A stretch of 27,488 bases of DNA from Treponema sp. (GTDB lineage: Bacteria > Spirochaetota > Spirochaetia > Treponematales > Treponemataceae). The notes under the pieces were generated by a model. It was not told the origin of the DNA. It saw only the letters and a list, made by a program, of their open reading frames with translations, and did no database searches. The DNA lies in contig JAEDFA010000020.1 of the NCBI GenBank assembly GCA_016293005.1, forward strand, positions 1 to 27,488, given 5' to 3'. Positions 8,011 to 15,352 of this stretch are shown here, in pieces (position 1 is the first letter of the stretch; each line of letters opens with the position of its first letter). Position numbers and translations under genes: made by a program.

Positions 8011-8493
8011 ATGGAACACACAGAAGGAAATTACAAAGTCGACAGTTTTAATCTTGACCACACAAAAGTAACCGCTCCGTTTGTAAGGCTTGCCGGAAAA
8101 AAAATCGGACCAAAAGGTGATGTCGTTACGAAATTTGATATAAGATTTTGTCAGCCTAACAAAGAATTTATGTCGACCGGCGGAATTCACACACTTGAAC
8201 ATTTGATGGCAGAATATATCCGCGATGAAATTGACGGCGTTATCGATTTAAGTCCGATGGGTTGCAGAACGGGATTTTATTTTACAGTTTTCGGGGACTG
8301 CGAAGAATCTTTCATTGCAGAAAAAATGATGAATGTTTTAAAAAAAGTTTCAGTTTGGGATAAACCAGTTCCTGCGACAACAGAAAAAGAATGTGGAAAT
8401 TATCTCGACCACAATTTAAACGATGCAAAAAAATACGCAAAAAACTGGGTAGACGGAATTTCAAAAAAAGGCTGGAACTGCTATATAGATTAA
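8011..8493 (+). CDS. luxS: S-ribosylhomocysteine lyase (LuxS, autoinducer-2 synthesis)
   Basis: 160 residues, matching LuxS. All active-site elements are present: the metal-binding HTLEH (His60, His64), the third ligand Cys128 in EKECGNYLDHN, the catalytic Cys85 in MGCRTGFYF, and Glu63 as general base. The enzyme converts S-ribosylhomocysteine to homocysteine and 4,5-dihydroxy-2,3-pentanedione, the precursor of autoinducer-2. It directly follows mtnN, so substrate supply and use are encoded together. Whether it serves signalling or only methyl-cycle recycling cannot be told here, because no AI-2 receptor or transporter gene is in the window. Confidence 0.97.
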   Translation: MEHTEGNYKVDSFNLDHTKVTAPFVRLAGKKIGPKGDVVTKFDIRFCQPNKEFMSTGGIHTLEHLMAEYIRDEIDGVIDLSPMGCRTGFYFTVFGDCEESFIAEKMMNVLKKVSVWDKPVPATTEKECGNYLDHNLNDAKKYAKNWVDGISKKGWNCYID

Positions 8494-8511
8494 ATTGTCT
8501 GGAGGTGAGCG

Positions 8512-10032
8512 GTGAATTTATTTTCAAAATTTAAGGAAACTGCCTCTTCTGTTTTACCTGTAATGGCAATCGTCCTGTTTTTAGGTTTAACAGCAGCTCC
8601 TCTTGGTGCCCTCATGATTGGAAAATTCATCGTTGGAGGAATTCTTCTGATTGTCGGGCTTACATTTTTTCTTTTGGGCGTCGATATAGGAATTCAGCCG
8701 ATTGGAGAACAAGTTGGTTCCGCGCTTGTAAAAAAACGAAATCTTTTTCTTTTGCTTACTGTTTCATTTTTCATCGGATTTCTTGTGACAATTGCAGAGC
8801 CGGATATTCAAGTTTTTGGAGACCAGATTCACAACGCAATTTCTTCAGTAGACAAAATGCAGCTCGTCCTGATGATTTCTCTCGGCGTCGGAATTTTTAT
8901 CGTAATCGGGCTTGTGCGTTCTGTATTCCAGCTTCCGTTGAAAATCGTTCTTCTAATCTGTTATATTCTTCTTTTTCTGCTGACATTTTTTACATCTTCA
9001 GTTTTTCAGGGAATCGCATTTGATTCAGGTGGAGCAACAACAGGTCCGATGACAGTTCCGTTTATTCTTGCGCTCGGAGTCGGAGTCTGTTCTGTTAAGG
9101 CAAATTCCAAAAACGATGATTCTTCTGAAAACAGTTTCGGGCTCACAGGAATTACTTCAATTGGACCGATTACCGCAGTTCTTGTTTACGGAATTTATTT
9201 AAAACTTTCAGGTCGTCTTGCTGCTTCAGAAAGTTTTGAAAAAATCGAAAACGCTGAAGAAGGCTTTGAAGTTTTTCTGAATCTTTTTCCGTCCGTTGCA
9301 AAAGAAGCGTTTTTTTCAATTTTGCCACTCGTTGTAATGCTCGTTATTTTTCAGATTTTTCTTTTAAAATTGCCTCCGCGTAAATTAATGAGGATTTTTA
9401 TTGGGCTTTTGTGGAGTTTCATCGGACTTACAATTTTTTTAGTCGGTGTAAACGGCGGTTTTATGTCAGCAGGGCAAAAACTCGGTATGATTCTCGGGCA
9501 AAAATCTCAAGAATTCGGTTCGCTTTACAAAATCATTCTGATTATAACTGGATTCGTTCTTGGTGCCGTCGTAGTTTGCGCAGAACCGGCTGTCTGGGTT
9601 TTAACTGAACAGGTTGAATCGTTAAGCGGCGGTACAATAAAACGAAAATTTATGCTGATTTTTCTTTCGATTGGTGCGGCAATTGCAATCGGTCTTACAA
9701 TGATTCGCGGAATTTTTGGATTCAACTTGATGTACATAATTGTTCCCGGATATGTAATTGCGCTTTTATTGATGATTTGGTGTCCGGAAACTTTTACAGC
9801 AATTGCGTTCGATTCTGGAGGAGTTGCTTCAGGTCCGATTACTTCAACTTTTGTACTTTCGTTTGCGCTCGGTTCAAATTCTGGTGCTGGTGGAACTTCT
9901 GATGGATTTGGTGTAATTGCGCTCGTAGCCATGACACCGTTAATTGCGATTCAGATTTTAGGAATAATTTACAATGTAAAATCAAAACGAATAAAAAAAG
10001 AAGTTCAAGTTTTGAATGAGAGGAATTTATGA
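8512..10032 (+). CDS. DUF1538 two-repeat membrane protein (putative transporter)
   Basis: 506 residues, strongly hydrophobic, made of two direct repeats (about 12-200 and 265-500). Each repeat carries the same two signatures: an AEP motif (Glu96 in IAEPDIQVFGDQI; Glu358 in CAEPAVWVLTEQV) and AFDSGG followed by GP and T (170-181 and 433-444). This pattern matches the DUF1538 family, for which I know no established function. The repeated, polar, glycine-rich signatures inside membrane segments suggest a pseudo-symmetric transporter or channel. Translation starts at GTG 8512, preceded by GGAGG with 6 bases between. The stop overlaps the start of a tandem PII-like gene by 4 bases, so the two products are probably made in fixed ratio and interact. 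A region of about 60 soluble residues (197-260) separates the repeats. Confidence 0.88.
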   Translation: MNLFSKFKETASSVLPVMAIVLFLGLTAAPLGALMIGKFIVGGILLIVGLTFFLLGVDIGIQPIGEQVGSALVKKRNLFLLLTVSFFIGFLVTIAEPDIQVFGDQIHNAISSVDKMQLVLMISLGVGIFIVIGLVRSVFQLPLKIVLLICYILLFLLTFFTSSVFQGIAFDSGGATTGPMTVPFILALGVGVCSVKANSKNDDSSENSFGLTGITSIGPITAVLVYGIYLKLSGRLAASESFEKIENAEEGFEVFLNLFPSVAKEAFFSILPLVVMLVIFQIFLLKLPPRKLMRIFIGLLWSFIGLTIFLVGVNGGFMSAGQKLGMILGQKSQEFGSLYKIILIITGFVLGAVVVCAEPAVWVLTEQVESLSGGTIKRKFMLIFLSIGAAIAIGLTMIRGIFGFNLMYIIVPGYVIALLLMIWCPETFTAIAFDSGGVASGPITSTFVLSFALGSNSGAGGTSDGFGVIALVAMTPLIAIQILGIIYNVKSKRIKKEVQVLNERNL

Positions 10033-10661
10033 GTTTTAAATTAATATGGGCGATTGTCCCGCGAAATTCCGGGGAAATTCTTTCAAAATCGGCAATTGAT
10101 GCAGGTGCAACTGGCGGAACGATTTTAATGGGACGCGGAACTGCTTCAAATTCGTTTTTGGAACTTCTTGGAATTGGTGATTCGTCAAAAGATATTGTTT
10201 TTGTTCTTGCGGAGAAGAATTACAGTCAGATTTTTTCTGCGATGAAAAATTCTTTTAAAAGCAAATTCGGTGTTATGTTCAGCATCGAAGTCAGCAATTT
10301 TTTGAAACAAGGAAAAGAATTCAATCAGGAGTTTAAAATGGAAAATTCGACACATCAGTTAATAAGCGTTATCGTAAATAAAGGTTTTGCAGAAGATACA
10401 ATGAATGCTGCAAGAAAAGCGGGAGCTAACGGCGGAACTATTATGAATGCACGCGGAACGGCAAAAGAAGGAGATTCAAAATTCTTCGGAATTCAAATTG
10501 TCCCGGAAAAAGAAATGCTCTGGATTGTCTGCGAAACAGAAAAAACGGCGGCAATTGTCGAAGCAATAAAAAATCTTGACTGCCTTAAACAGCCGGGAAG
10601 CGGAATCACATTTACAATGCCGGCTTCAGACTTCACAATTCTTGGAAAAAACGCTGAATAA
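10029..10661 (+). CDS. Tandem PII-like regulatory protein
   Basis: 210 residues made of two ferredoxin-like PII-type domains in one chain, about 3-93 and 108-205. The repeats share a signature: DAGATGGTILMGRGTAS at 25-40 and KAGANGGTIMNARGTAK at 130-146, each before a variable T-loop-like stretch. The second copy is followed by EMLWIVCETEK, matching KDIVFVLAEKN in the first. Classical PII proteins are trimers of single domains that sense ATP/ADP/2-oxoglutarate and plug AmtB-type channels. The overlap with the DUF1538 gene (ATG inside the preceding reading frame) suggests this protein gates or modulates that membrane protein. No GlnB/GlnK uridylylation tyrosine signature is seen. PII-like family assignment is good; ligand and partner are inferred. 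Confidence 0.82.
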   Translation: MSFKLIWAIVPRNSGEILSKSAIDAGATGGTILMGRGTASNSFLELLGIGDSSKDIVFVLAEKNYSQIFSAMKNSFKSKFGVMFSIEVSNFLKQGKEFNQEFKMENSTHQLISVIVNKGFAEDTMNAARKAGANGGTIMNARGTAKEGDSKFFGIQIVPEKEMLWIVCETEKTAAIVEAIKNLDCLKQPGSGITFTMPASDFTILGKNAE

Positions 10662-10663
10662 TG

Positions 10664-10705
10664 AAATAAAAAATATTTTCGAAGTTCAAAAATATTTTAT
10701 TTTTT
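10664..10705 (+). terminator. AT-only hairpin terminator after the PII-like gene
   Basis: AAATAAAAAATATTTT at 10664-10679 can pair with AAAATATTTTATTT at 10689-10702 with a small bulge, and a run of Ts follows. It starts 2 bases after the stop codon and separates this unit from the Lrp promoter. Confidence 0.55.
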
Positions 10706-10707
10706 CG

Positions 10708-10736
10708 TTGTAATGAAACAGTAAAAACTTTAAAAT
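10708..10736 (+). promoter_or_regulatory. Promoter of the Lrp/aminotransferase/TPR unit
   Basis: TTGTAA (10708-10713), a 17-base spacer and TAAAAT (10731-10736) match the sigma70 consensus at 9 of 12 positions. The leader would be about 36 bases and carries AGGGG 8 bases before the ATG at 10779. Confidence 0.6.
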
Positions 10737-10778
10737 AGAGAAAATCTGAATTTAAATAATTTTATAGGGGTTAATATT

Positions 10779-11264
10779 ATGGAAGAAATTCTTGATTTGT
10801 TGCGTGAAAATGCGAGACTTTCAGCAGAAGACATTTCTGCAATGACAAAAAAATCTATTGAAGAAGTCAAAGCAATCATTAAAAAACTTGAAGATGACGG
10901 AATTATTTTAAAATACGCGGCGATTGTTAATCCAGAAAAAATTTCAGATTCAAAAAACAAAGTAAGTGCAGAAATTCAAATTCAAGTAACTCCGGAAAGG
11001 GAACACGGTTTTGATGCTCTTGCAGACAGAATTTACAGATTCCCGCAGGTAAAAACTCTGTATTTAATGAGCGGCGGATACGATTTTAAAGTAATCGTTG
11101 AAGGCGACAGTCTTCAGGAAGTTGCATTTTTCGTTTCAAGCAAACTTGCTACATTGGAAGGCGTTCGTTCTACAAAAACAAGTTTTATTCTTAAAACTTA
11201 CAAAGAAAATGATATCGTTTATGTTATTGATGACAGGGACAACCGTGAAGGAGCAATGGCTTAA
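10779..11264 (+). CDS. Lrp/AsnC-family transcriptional regulator
   Basis: 161 residues, normal for the family. The N-terminal helix-turn-helix is compact (ILDLLRENARLSAEDISAM to about residue 50, with KKLEDDGIILKYAAIV closing the domain). It is followed by the RAM/ligand-binding domain, with the typical strand TLYLMSGGYDFKVIVEG near residue 90. Such proteins form octameric discs that bind amino acids and control amino-acid metabolism genes, often their neighbours. The stop overlaps the aminotransferase ATG by one base (TAATG), so the regulator and an amino-acid enzyme are coupled. The target is likely this same operon, but no clear operator repeat was identified. Confidence 0.9.
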   Translation: MEEILDLLRENARLSAEDISAMTKKSIEEVKAIIKKLEDDGIILKYAAIVNPEKISDSKNKVSAEIQIQVTPEREHGFDALADRIYRFPQVKTLYLMSGGYDFKVIVEGDSLQEVAFFVSSKLATLEGVRSTKTSFILKTYKENDIVYVIDDRDNREGAMA

Positions 11265-12445
11265 TGAATACAAGAAAAGATAAATTCAGCCGCCTTATGG
11301 AAGAAATTCCTCCAAGCGGAATCCGAAAATTTTTTGATATGCTTATCGGGCATGACGATGTAATTTCGCTTTCTGTTGGTGAACCAGATTTTTCAACGCC
11401 GTGGTGTATGCGCGAAGAAGCGTTTTATCATCTTGAAAAAGGTCATACTTCTTACACGAGCAACAGAGGTTTAATCGAACTTCGTCAGGAAATCTGTAAA
11501 TATATGGAACGATACAATATGTATTACAATCCAGAAACAGAAATTCTTGTTACGGTTGGCGCAAGTGAAGGCGTTGATGCATCTCTTCGTGTAATTTTAA
11601 ATCCAGGCGATGAAATCATAATCTGTCAGCCTTGTTATGTAAATTACGAACCTCTTGCAAAACTCTGTGAAGTAAAAGTAATTCCAGTCGATACAAGCGT
11701 AAATGGATTTTATCCAACCGCTTCTCAAATTCAAGAATTAATTTCTCCAAAGACAAAAGCGATTATGATGTGTTCGCCGAATAATCCTACAGGAACTATG
11801 ATTCCGGCAGAAGAATTAGAAAAAATTGCTAAACTTTGCGTAGAAAATCAAATCTGGTGTATTTCCGACGAAATTTACTGCGAACTCGTTTACGAAGATG
11901 CAAAACATGTTTCTATCGGTTCTTTTCCAGGAATGAAAGACTATTCAATTATTCTCAACGGATTTTCAAAATCTTTCGCGATGACTGGTTGGCGAATCGG
12001 TTATATTGCAGCACCTTCAGATTTAATTTCGCAGGTAACAAAACTTCACGGCTACAATTCAATTTGTGCACCGATTTTCAGTCAGTATGCGGCTACAGAA
12101 GGACTTAGAAACGGCTGGAAAGATGTTGAAAAAATGCGCATCAGTTATCAGCAGCGCCGTAATCTAATGGTAAAAGCCCTGAATGAAATGGGACTTACAG
12201 TTCCTGAGCCTCGTGGTGCATTTTACATTTTCCCAGATATTTCAATTACAGGTCTTTCAAGCGAAGAATTTGCCACACAACTCTTTCAAAAACACAATGT
12301 CGCAGTTGTTCCGGGAAGCGTATTTGGACTTGGTGGAGAAGGGCACATCCGATGCTGCTATGCAACTTCCGTAGAAAAAATTAAAATCGCTCTGGAACGA
12401 ATGAAAGAATTCGTTGATGAATGTGTAAAAAATGTAAAAAGTTGA
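11264..12445 (+). CDS. Class I/II PLP-dependent aminotransferase
   Basis: 393 residues of fold-type I aminotransferase. The PLP-site features are in order: SVGEPDF near residue 37, SPNNPTG (171-177), SDEIYCELVY (Asp202, stacking Tyr205), the Schiff-base lysine in LNGFSKSFAMTGWRIGY (Lys236), and the C-terminal substrate-carboxylate Arg in GHIRCCYA. It resembles the aspartate/aromatic/alanine aminotransferase branch (PatA/AspC-like); the exact amino acid cannot be decided. It starts within the stop of the Lrp/AsnC gene, which suggests the regulator senses its substrate or product. A TPR-protein gene follows after 9 bases and is probably co-transcribed. Confidence 0.93.
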   Translation: MNTRKDKFSRLMEEIPPSGIRKFFDMLIGHDDVISLSVGEPDFSTPWCMREEAFYHLEKGHTSYTSNRGLIELRQEICKYMERYNMYYNPETEILVTVGASEGVDASLRVILNPGDEIIICQPCYVNYEPLAKLCEVKVIPVDTSVNGFYPTASQIQELISPKTKAIMMCSPNNPTGTMIPAEELEKIAKLCVENQIWCISDEIYCELVYEDAKHVSIGSFPGMKDYSIILNGFSKSFAMTGWRIGYIAAPSDLISQVTKLHGYNSICAPIFSQYAATEGLRNGWKDVEKMRISYQQRRNLMVKALNEMGLTVPEPRGAFYIFPDISITGLSSEEFATQLFQKHNVAVVPGSVFGLGGEGHIRCCYATSVEKIKIALERMKEFVDECVKNVKS

Positions 12446-12454
12446 GGGTAAAAT

Positions 12455-13819
12455 ATGAACGGAATGCTTGGAATTCTTATCGCAATAATTGCTGGTGCAC
12501 TTCTCGTTATAATCTTGATGGCAATAACAGGAATGGCAAAAAAACGCAAGCAGGGCGAATCTTCAGGGCTTTCAAAGCATAAAAATAAAAGCAAATCTGT
12601 CATCGTAAAAGAATGTAACAAAAAACTCTTAAAAGACCCGAATAATATTACTGCACTTACATTGCTGTCGGATTTGTATTTTGAAGAAAAGAATTTCGAA
12701 AAAGCGGTTGCATTTTATAATCATCTTTGCAATTTGACACGCGCTCATCCTCAGATTGACAAAAAGAAAGTTTTTCTAAATCACGGAATTTCAAGTTACA
12801 AATGCGGAAAATTAGATGATGCAGGTCGTTCTTTAGTTACAGTTTTAAAAGAAGACCCAAAAGATTTTTCAGCAAATTTATATATTGGACGAGTCTTCTA
12901 TGGAAAAAAAGATTTTGAAAAAGCGCTGACATGTTTAAAACGCGCTTACATCGTAAATCAGAATGATACAGATGTAATTGAATATCTTGGAAAAACTCTT
13001 TACGAATTAAAAAGATATCGAGAAGCGTCAACTTTGCTTAAAAAAATTCTTGATATCAATCCAGAAAATAAAGAATTTGTCTTTTTATATGCTTCATGTT
13101 GTGAAGAAACGAATTATCTCGACAAGGCGCTCAAACTTTTTTCACATTTGCGGCTTGACCCTGAATACGGCTCGCAGGCATGTCTTGCTTGCGCAACAAT
13201 CCACGAAAAACAGAATCAGCCCACAAAAGCAATTCAGGATTATGAAATCGCTTTAAAAAATGAAGGAATGCCAAAAGAGAAAAAACTTCCAGTTTTGTAC
13301 AAACTCGCGAACAATTACATTCAGATGCACAACATTCCAAAAGGACTTAATTATCTTCGCCAGATTCAGATGATTTCAAGCGGATACAAAGATGTTGATA
13401 TGCTTGTCCGCCGCTACCAGGAATTAAATCAGAATGTAAACCTTCAGACTTACCTTCTTTCAAGCGTAAACGATTTTACACTGTTGTGCCGAAAATTCGT
13501 AATGAATTTCTTTTCCGATGCAAAAGTTAAAATCGAAGAAACAAAAGTTAATTCAGAAGGACTTGAAATAACGGCTCAGGTTTTTTCAGACAAATGGGAA
13601 AACATCGAAATGTTCAAATTTTTCAGGAGCACAGGTGCGGTTGGCGATTTGTATGTCCGTGATTTTCATTCAAAAATGCGCGATATAAAATGCGAACGAG
13701 GTTACTGCATCACGGCTGGCACTTTTACGGAAGAAGCAAAAAAATATGTCGAAGGTCGCCCGATAGATTTACTTGACAAACCAAAATTAATCGTTGCTTT
13801 AAAACGAATCGAAAAATAA
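12455..13819 (+). CDS. Membrane-anchored TPR protein with C-terminal Mrr-like domain
   Basis: 454 residues. One N-terminal membrane helix (residues 5-27) is followed by a basic linker, then several tetratricopeptide repeats from about 50 to 340, with recognisable 34-residue units such as ANLYIGRVFYGKKDFEKAL and EYLGKTLYELKRYREASTLL. The last 110 residues look like an Mrr-type restriction-endonuclease fold: MFKFFRST, AVGDLYVRDFHSKM and ITAGTFTEEAKKYVEGRPI followed by DLLDKPKL match the spacing of Mrr_cat motifs. The catalytic Gln-x-Lys appears as Met-Phe-Lys (Lys388 kept), so nuclease activity is doubtful. TPRs suggest a protein-protein scaffold on the cytoplasmic side. The gene is convergent with rsmG; the two stops lie within a shared hairpin. 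TPR confidence is high, the Mrr-like domain moderate. Confidence 0.85.
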   Translation: MNGMLGILIAIIAGALLVIILMAITGMAKKRKQGESSGLSKHKNKSKSVIVKECNKKLLKDPNNITALTLLSDLYFEEKNFEKAVAFYNHLCNLTRAHPQIDKKKVFLNHGISSYKCGKLDDAGRSLVTVLKEDPKDFSANLYIGRVFYGKKDFEKALTCLKRAYIVNQNDTDVIEYLGKTLYELKRYREASTLLKKILDINPENKEFVFLYASCCEETNYLDKALKLFSHLRLDPEYGSQACLACATIHEKQNQPTKAIQDYEIALKNEGMPKEKKLPVLYKLANNYIQMHNIPKGLNYLRQIQMISSGYKDVDMLVRRYQELNQNVNLQTYLLSSVNDFTLLCRKFVMNFFSDAKVKIEETKVNSEGLEITAQVFSDKWENIEMFKFFRSTGAVGDLYVRDFHSKMRDIKCERGYCITAGTFTEEAKKYVEGRPIDLLDKPKLIVALKRIEK

Positions 13820-13846
13820 TTCTGTTTTGGGTTAAATATTTTTTTT
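13812..13846. terminator. Bidirectional AT-rich terminator between convergent genes
   Basis: AAAAATAATT (13812-13821) pairs with AAATATTTTT (13834-13843) with one mismatch, followed by more Ts on both strands. The TAA of the TPR gene lies inside the left arm, and the rsmG stop abuts the right arm. Only 12 bases separate the two coding regions. Confidence 0.5.
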
Positions 13847-14518
13847 CACTACCACAAGATTTCGTTCACGACATTCTTTTTTTTCTGTGCTATCTGTTAA
13901 AAACGGAACTTCTAGTGGAAAAATTTTGTATTCCTTGATAATCGTTTTGATTGCACTCATTTCTGATTCGATGCTTGATTTTTTTGCTTTAAACGCCGCA
14001 AGAAATCCGCCTGGTTTTGTAATTTTTAAAAGCGTGTCCGCGAAATGACTGTCAAGCGGTCTGAAAGCGCGGAAAGTTGTAATGTCGAACGATTCTGAGG
14101 CGATTTTTTCTGCTTCAGATTTTATAACAGTCACATTATCAAGTGAAAGAATTGCTTTTTCATTTTCAAGAAAGGCACATCGTTTATCCATTCGCTCCAC
14201 CAGAAAAAATTGAAATTCTGGTAAAACTATTGCAAGCGGAATTCCAGGAAGACCGCCTCCAGAACCGATATCAGCAATTTTTATTTCGTTTTTAGAAAGA
14301 CTTTTTGCAAGATTTTTAATTTGCTCCGCTGCCGAAATGCTGTCTAAAATGTGGTTGATTGAAATTTCATCGTAATCGCTCGTATTTGTAAGATTGTACG
14401 CTGAATTAAAAAGAATTATTTCTTGAATGTATTTGTCGAGTTTTTCAAAAATTTTATTCTCAGAGTCAGATTTTATCTGAAATTTTTCTAGACCTTTTAA
14501 TAATTTTTCCCCTGCCAT
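13832..14518 (-). CDS. rsmG: 16S rRNA (guanine527-N7)-methyltransferase
   Basis: 228 residues, typical for RsmG (GidB). The Rossmann methyltransferase core is plain: YNLTNTSDYDEISINHILDS (41-60), the SAM-binding IADIGSGGGLPGIPLAI (81-97), LVERMDKRCAFLE, and TTFRAFRPLD with the conserved Arg. It methylates G527 in the 530 loop of 16S rRNA, and its loss is known to give low-level streptomycin resistance. It follows immediately after the stop of a secreted-protein gene (TAA then ATG) and is last in a three-gene minus-strand unit. Confidence 0.94.
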   Translation of the reverse strand: MAGEKLLKGLEKFQIKSDSENKIFEKLDKYIQEIILFNSAYNLTNTSDYDEISINHILDSISAAEQIKNLAKSLSKNEIKIADIGSGGGLPGIPLAIVLPEFQFFLVERMDKRCAFLENEKAILSLDNVTVIKSEAEKIASESFDITTFRAFRPLDSHFADTLLKITKPGGFLAAFKAKKSSIESEMSAIKTIIKEYKIFPLEVPFLTDSTEKKECRERNLVVVKKNI

Positions 14519-15352
14519 TTAAACGATTCCTAAATCAATTAATAAATCTACAGACAGATTTTCCGATGTATGCTGAAGGTAAACGAGATTTCCTGTTTTT
14601 TTTGCTGAAAGATTTTTTAGCGAATCCATTTTGTACAATTCTGAATTTGAATTTGCCTGATTCTGAAAAACTTTTGATTCAACATCGTAGCCGGTTTCAG
14701 AAACATTGCTAGTATTTTTTTTGAACAGAAAATAAAAAGTTTCGTCGTAATTTTCTTTTTGGCTTTGAAATTTTCTGTCGGCAGTCAGGAGAAAAGTTCC
14801 GTCGTTTTCTGGCGAACTGAAACAGATATTTTTACACGATGAAAGAATGTTTTTTCCGTTTATGGTAAAACGCAAAATTTTTGGTGAAAAAGTTTTTGAT
14901 TCTGCGATGGAAGATAAGGCGTTTTGTAAATTCTGATAAGGCGAAGCTTTTATTCCGTTTAAAGTCTGAAGAAGGGAATTTAACTCTAAATTTTCTGATG
15001 AATTTGAATTTGTTAAATTGTAAATTCCCGTTAATAGCCCTGAATTTTTTAACGATTGAATGTCTTTTGAAGAAATACTGTTTATCGGCTGATTTATAGA
15101 AACAGATTTTTCAGGCTTTTTTTCTGATTCTGCAGTGGAAGTTGCTGATTCCGATTGAGTGGAAGTTTTTTTCTGATTAAAAAAAGAATTTCCCGGAACA
15201 TAAAAACCGCTTCCGAGTGTTGGCGTAGAAATTGAAGGAAACTCCGGCGAAGTTATGACATGCGTTGAAGGCATATTAAGCGGCTCCGGGAAAAGACCCG
15301 TCGATGAAAAACCGATTAAAGCGAAAAAGACAAAAATTCTAAAGGTTCGCAA
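14519..15352 (-). CDS. Secreted Ser/Asn-rich protein of unknown function
   Basis: About 277 residues, not recognised. A hydrophobic export signal (residues 2-22, TFRIFVFFALIGFSSTGLFP) is followed by a long Ser/Thr/Asn-rich, probably disordered region. From about residue 165 comes a beta-rich part (RFTINGKNILSSCKNICFSS) ending in two strands, NLVYLQHTSENLSVDLLID. The frame also allows ATG 15367, but TTG 15352 is preferred: GGAGG lies exactly 6 bases before it, whereas the ATG has no ribosome-binding site. Either way the start lies inside the 3' end of the upstream zincin gene, so translation is coupled. It is probably periplasmic or surface exposed. Confidence 0.72.
   Translation of the reverse strand: MRTFRIFVFFALIGFSSTGLFPEPLNMPSTHVITSPEFPSISTPTLGSGFYVPGNSFFNQKKTSTQSESATSTAESEKKPEKSVSINQPINSISSKDIQSLKNSGLLTGIYNLTNSNSSENLELNSLLQTLNGIKASPYQNLQNALSSIAESKTFSPKILRFTINGKNILSSCKNICFSSPENDGTFLLTADRKFQSQKENYDETFYFLFKKNTSNVSETGYDVESKVFQNQANSNSELYKMDSLKNLSAKKTGNLVYLQHTSENLSVDLLIDLGIV

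Noticed and set aside
9525..9932. 135-codon minus-strand open frame
   Set aside because: Lies wholly inside the DUF1538 gene on the opposite strand, Pro/Ile/Thr-rich with no domain or ribosome-binding site.
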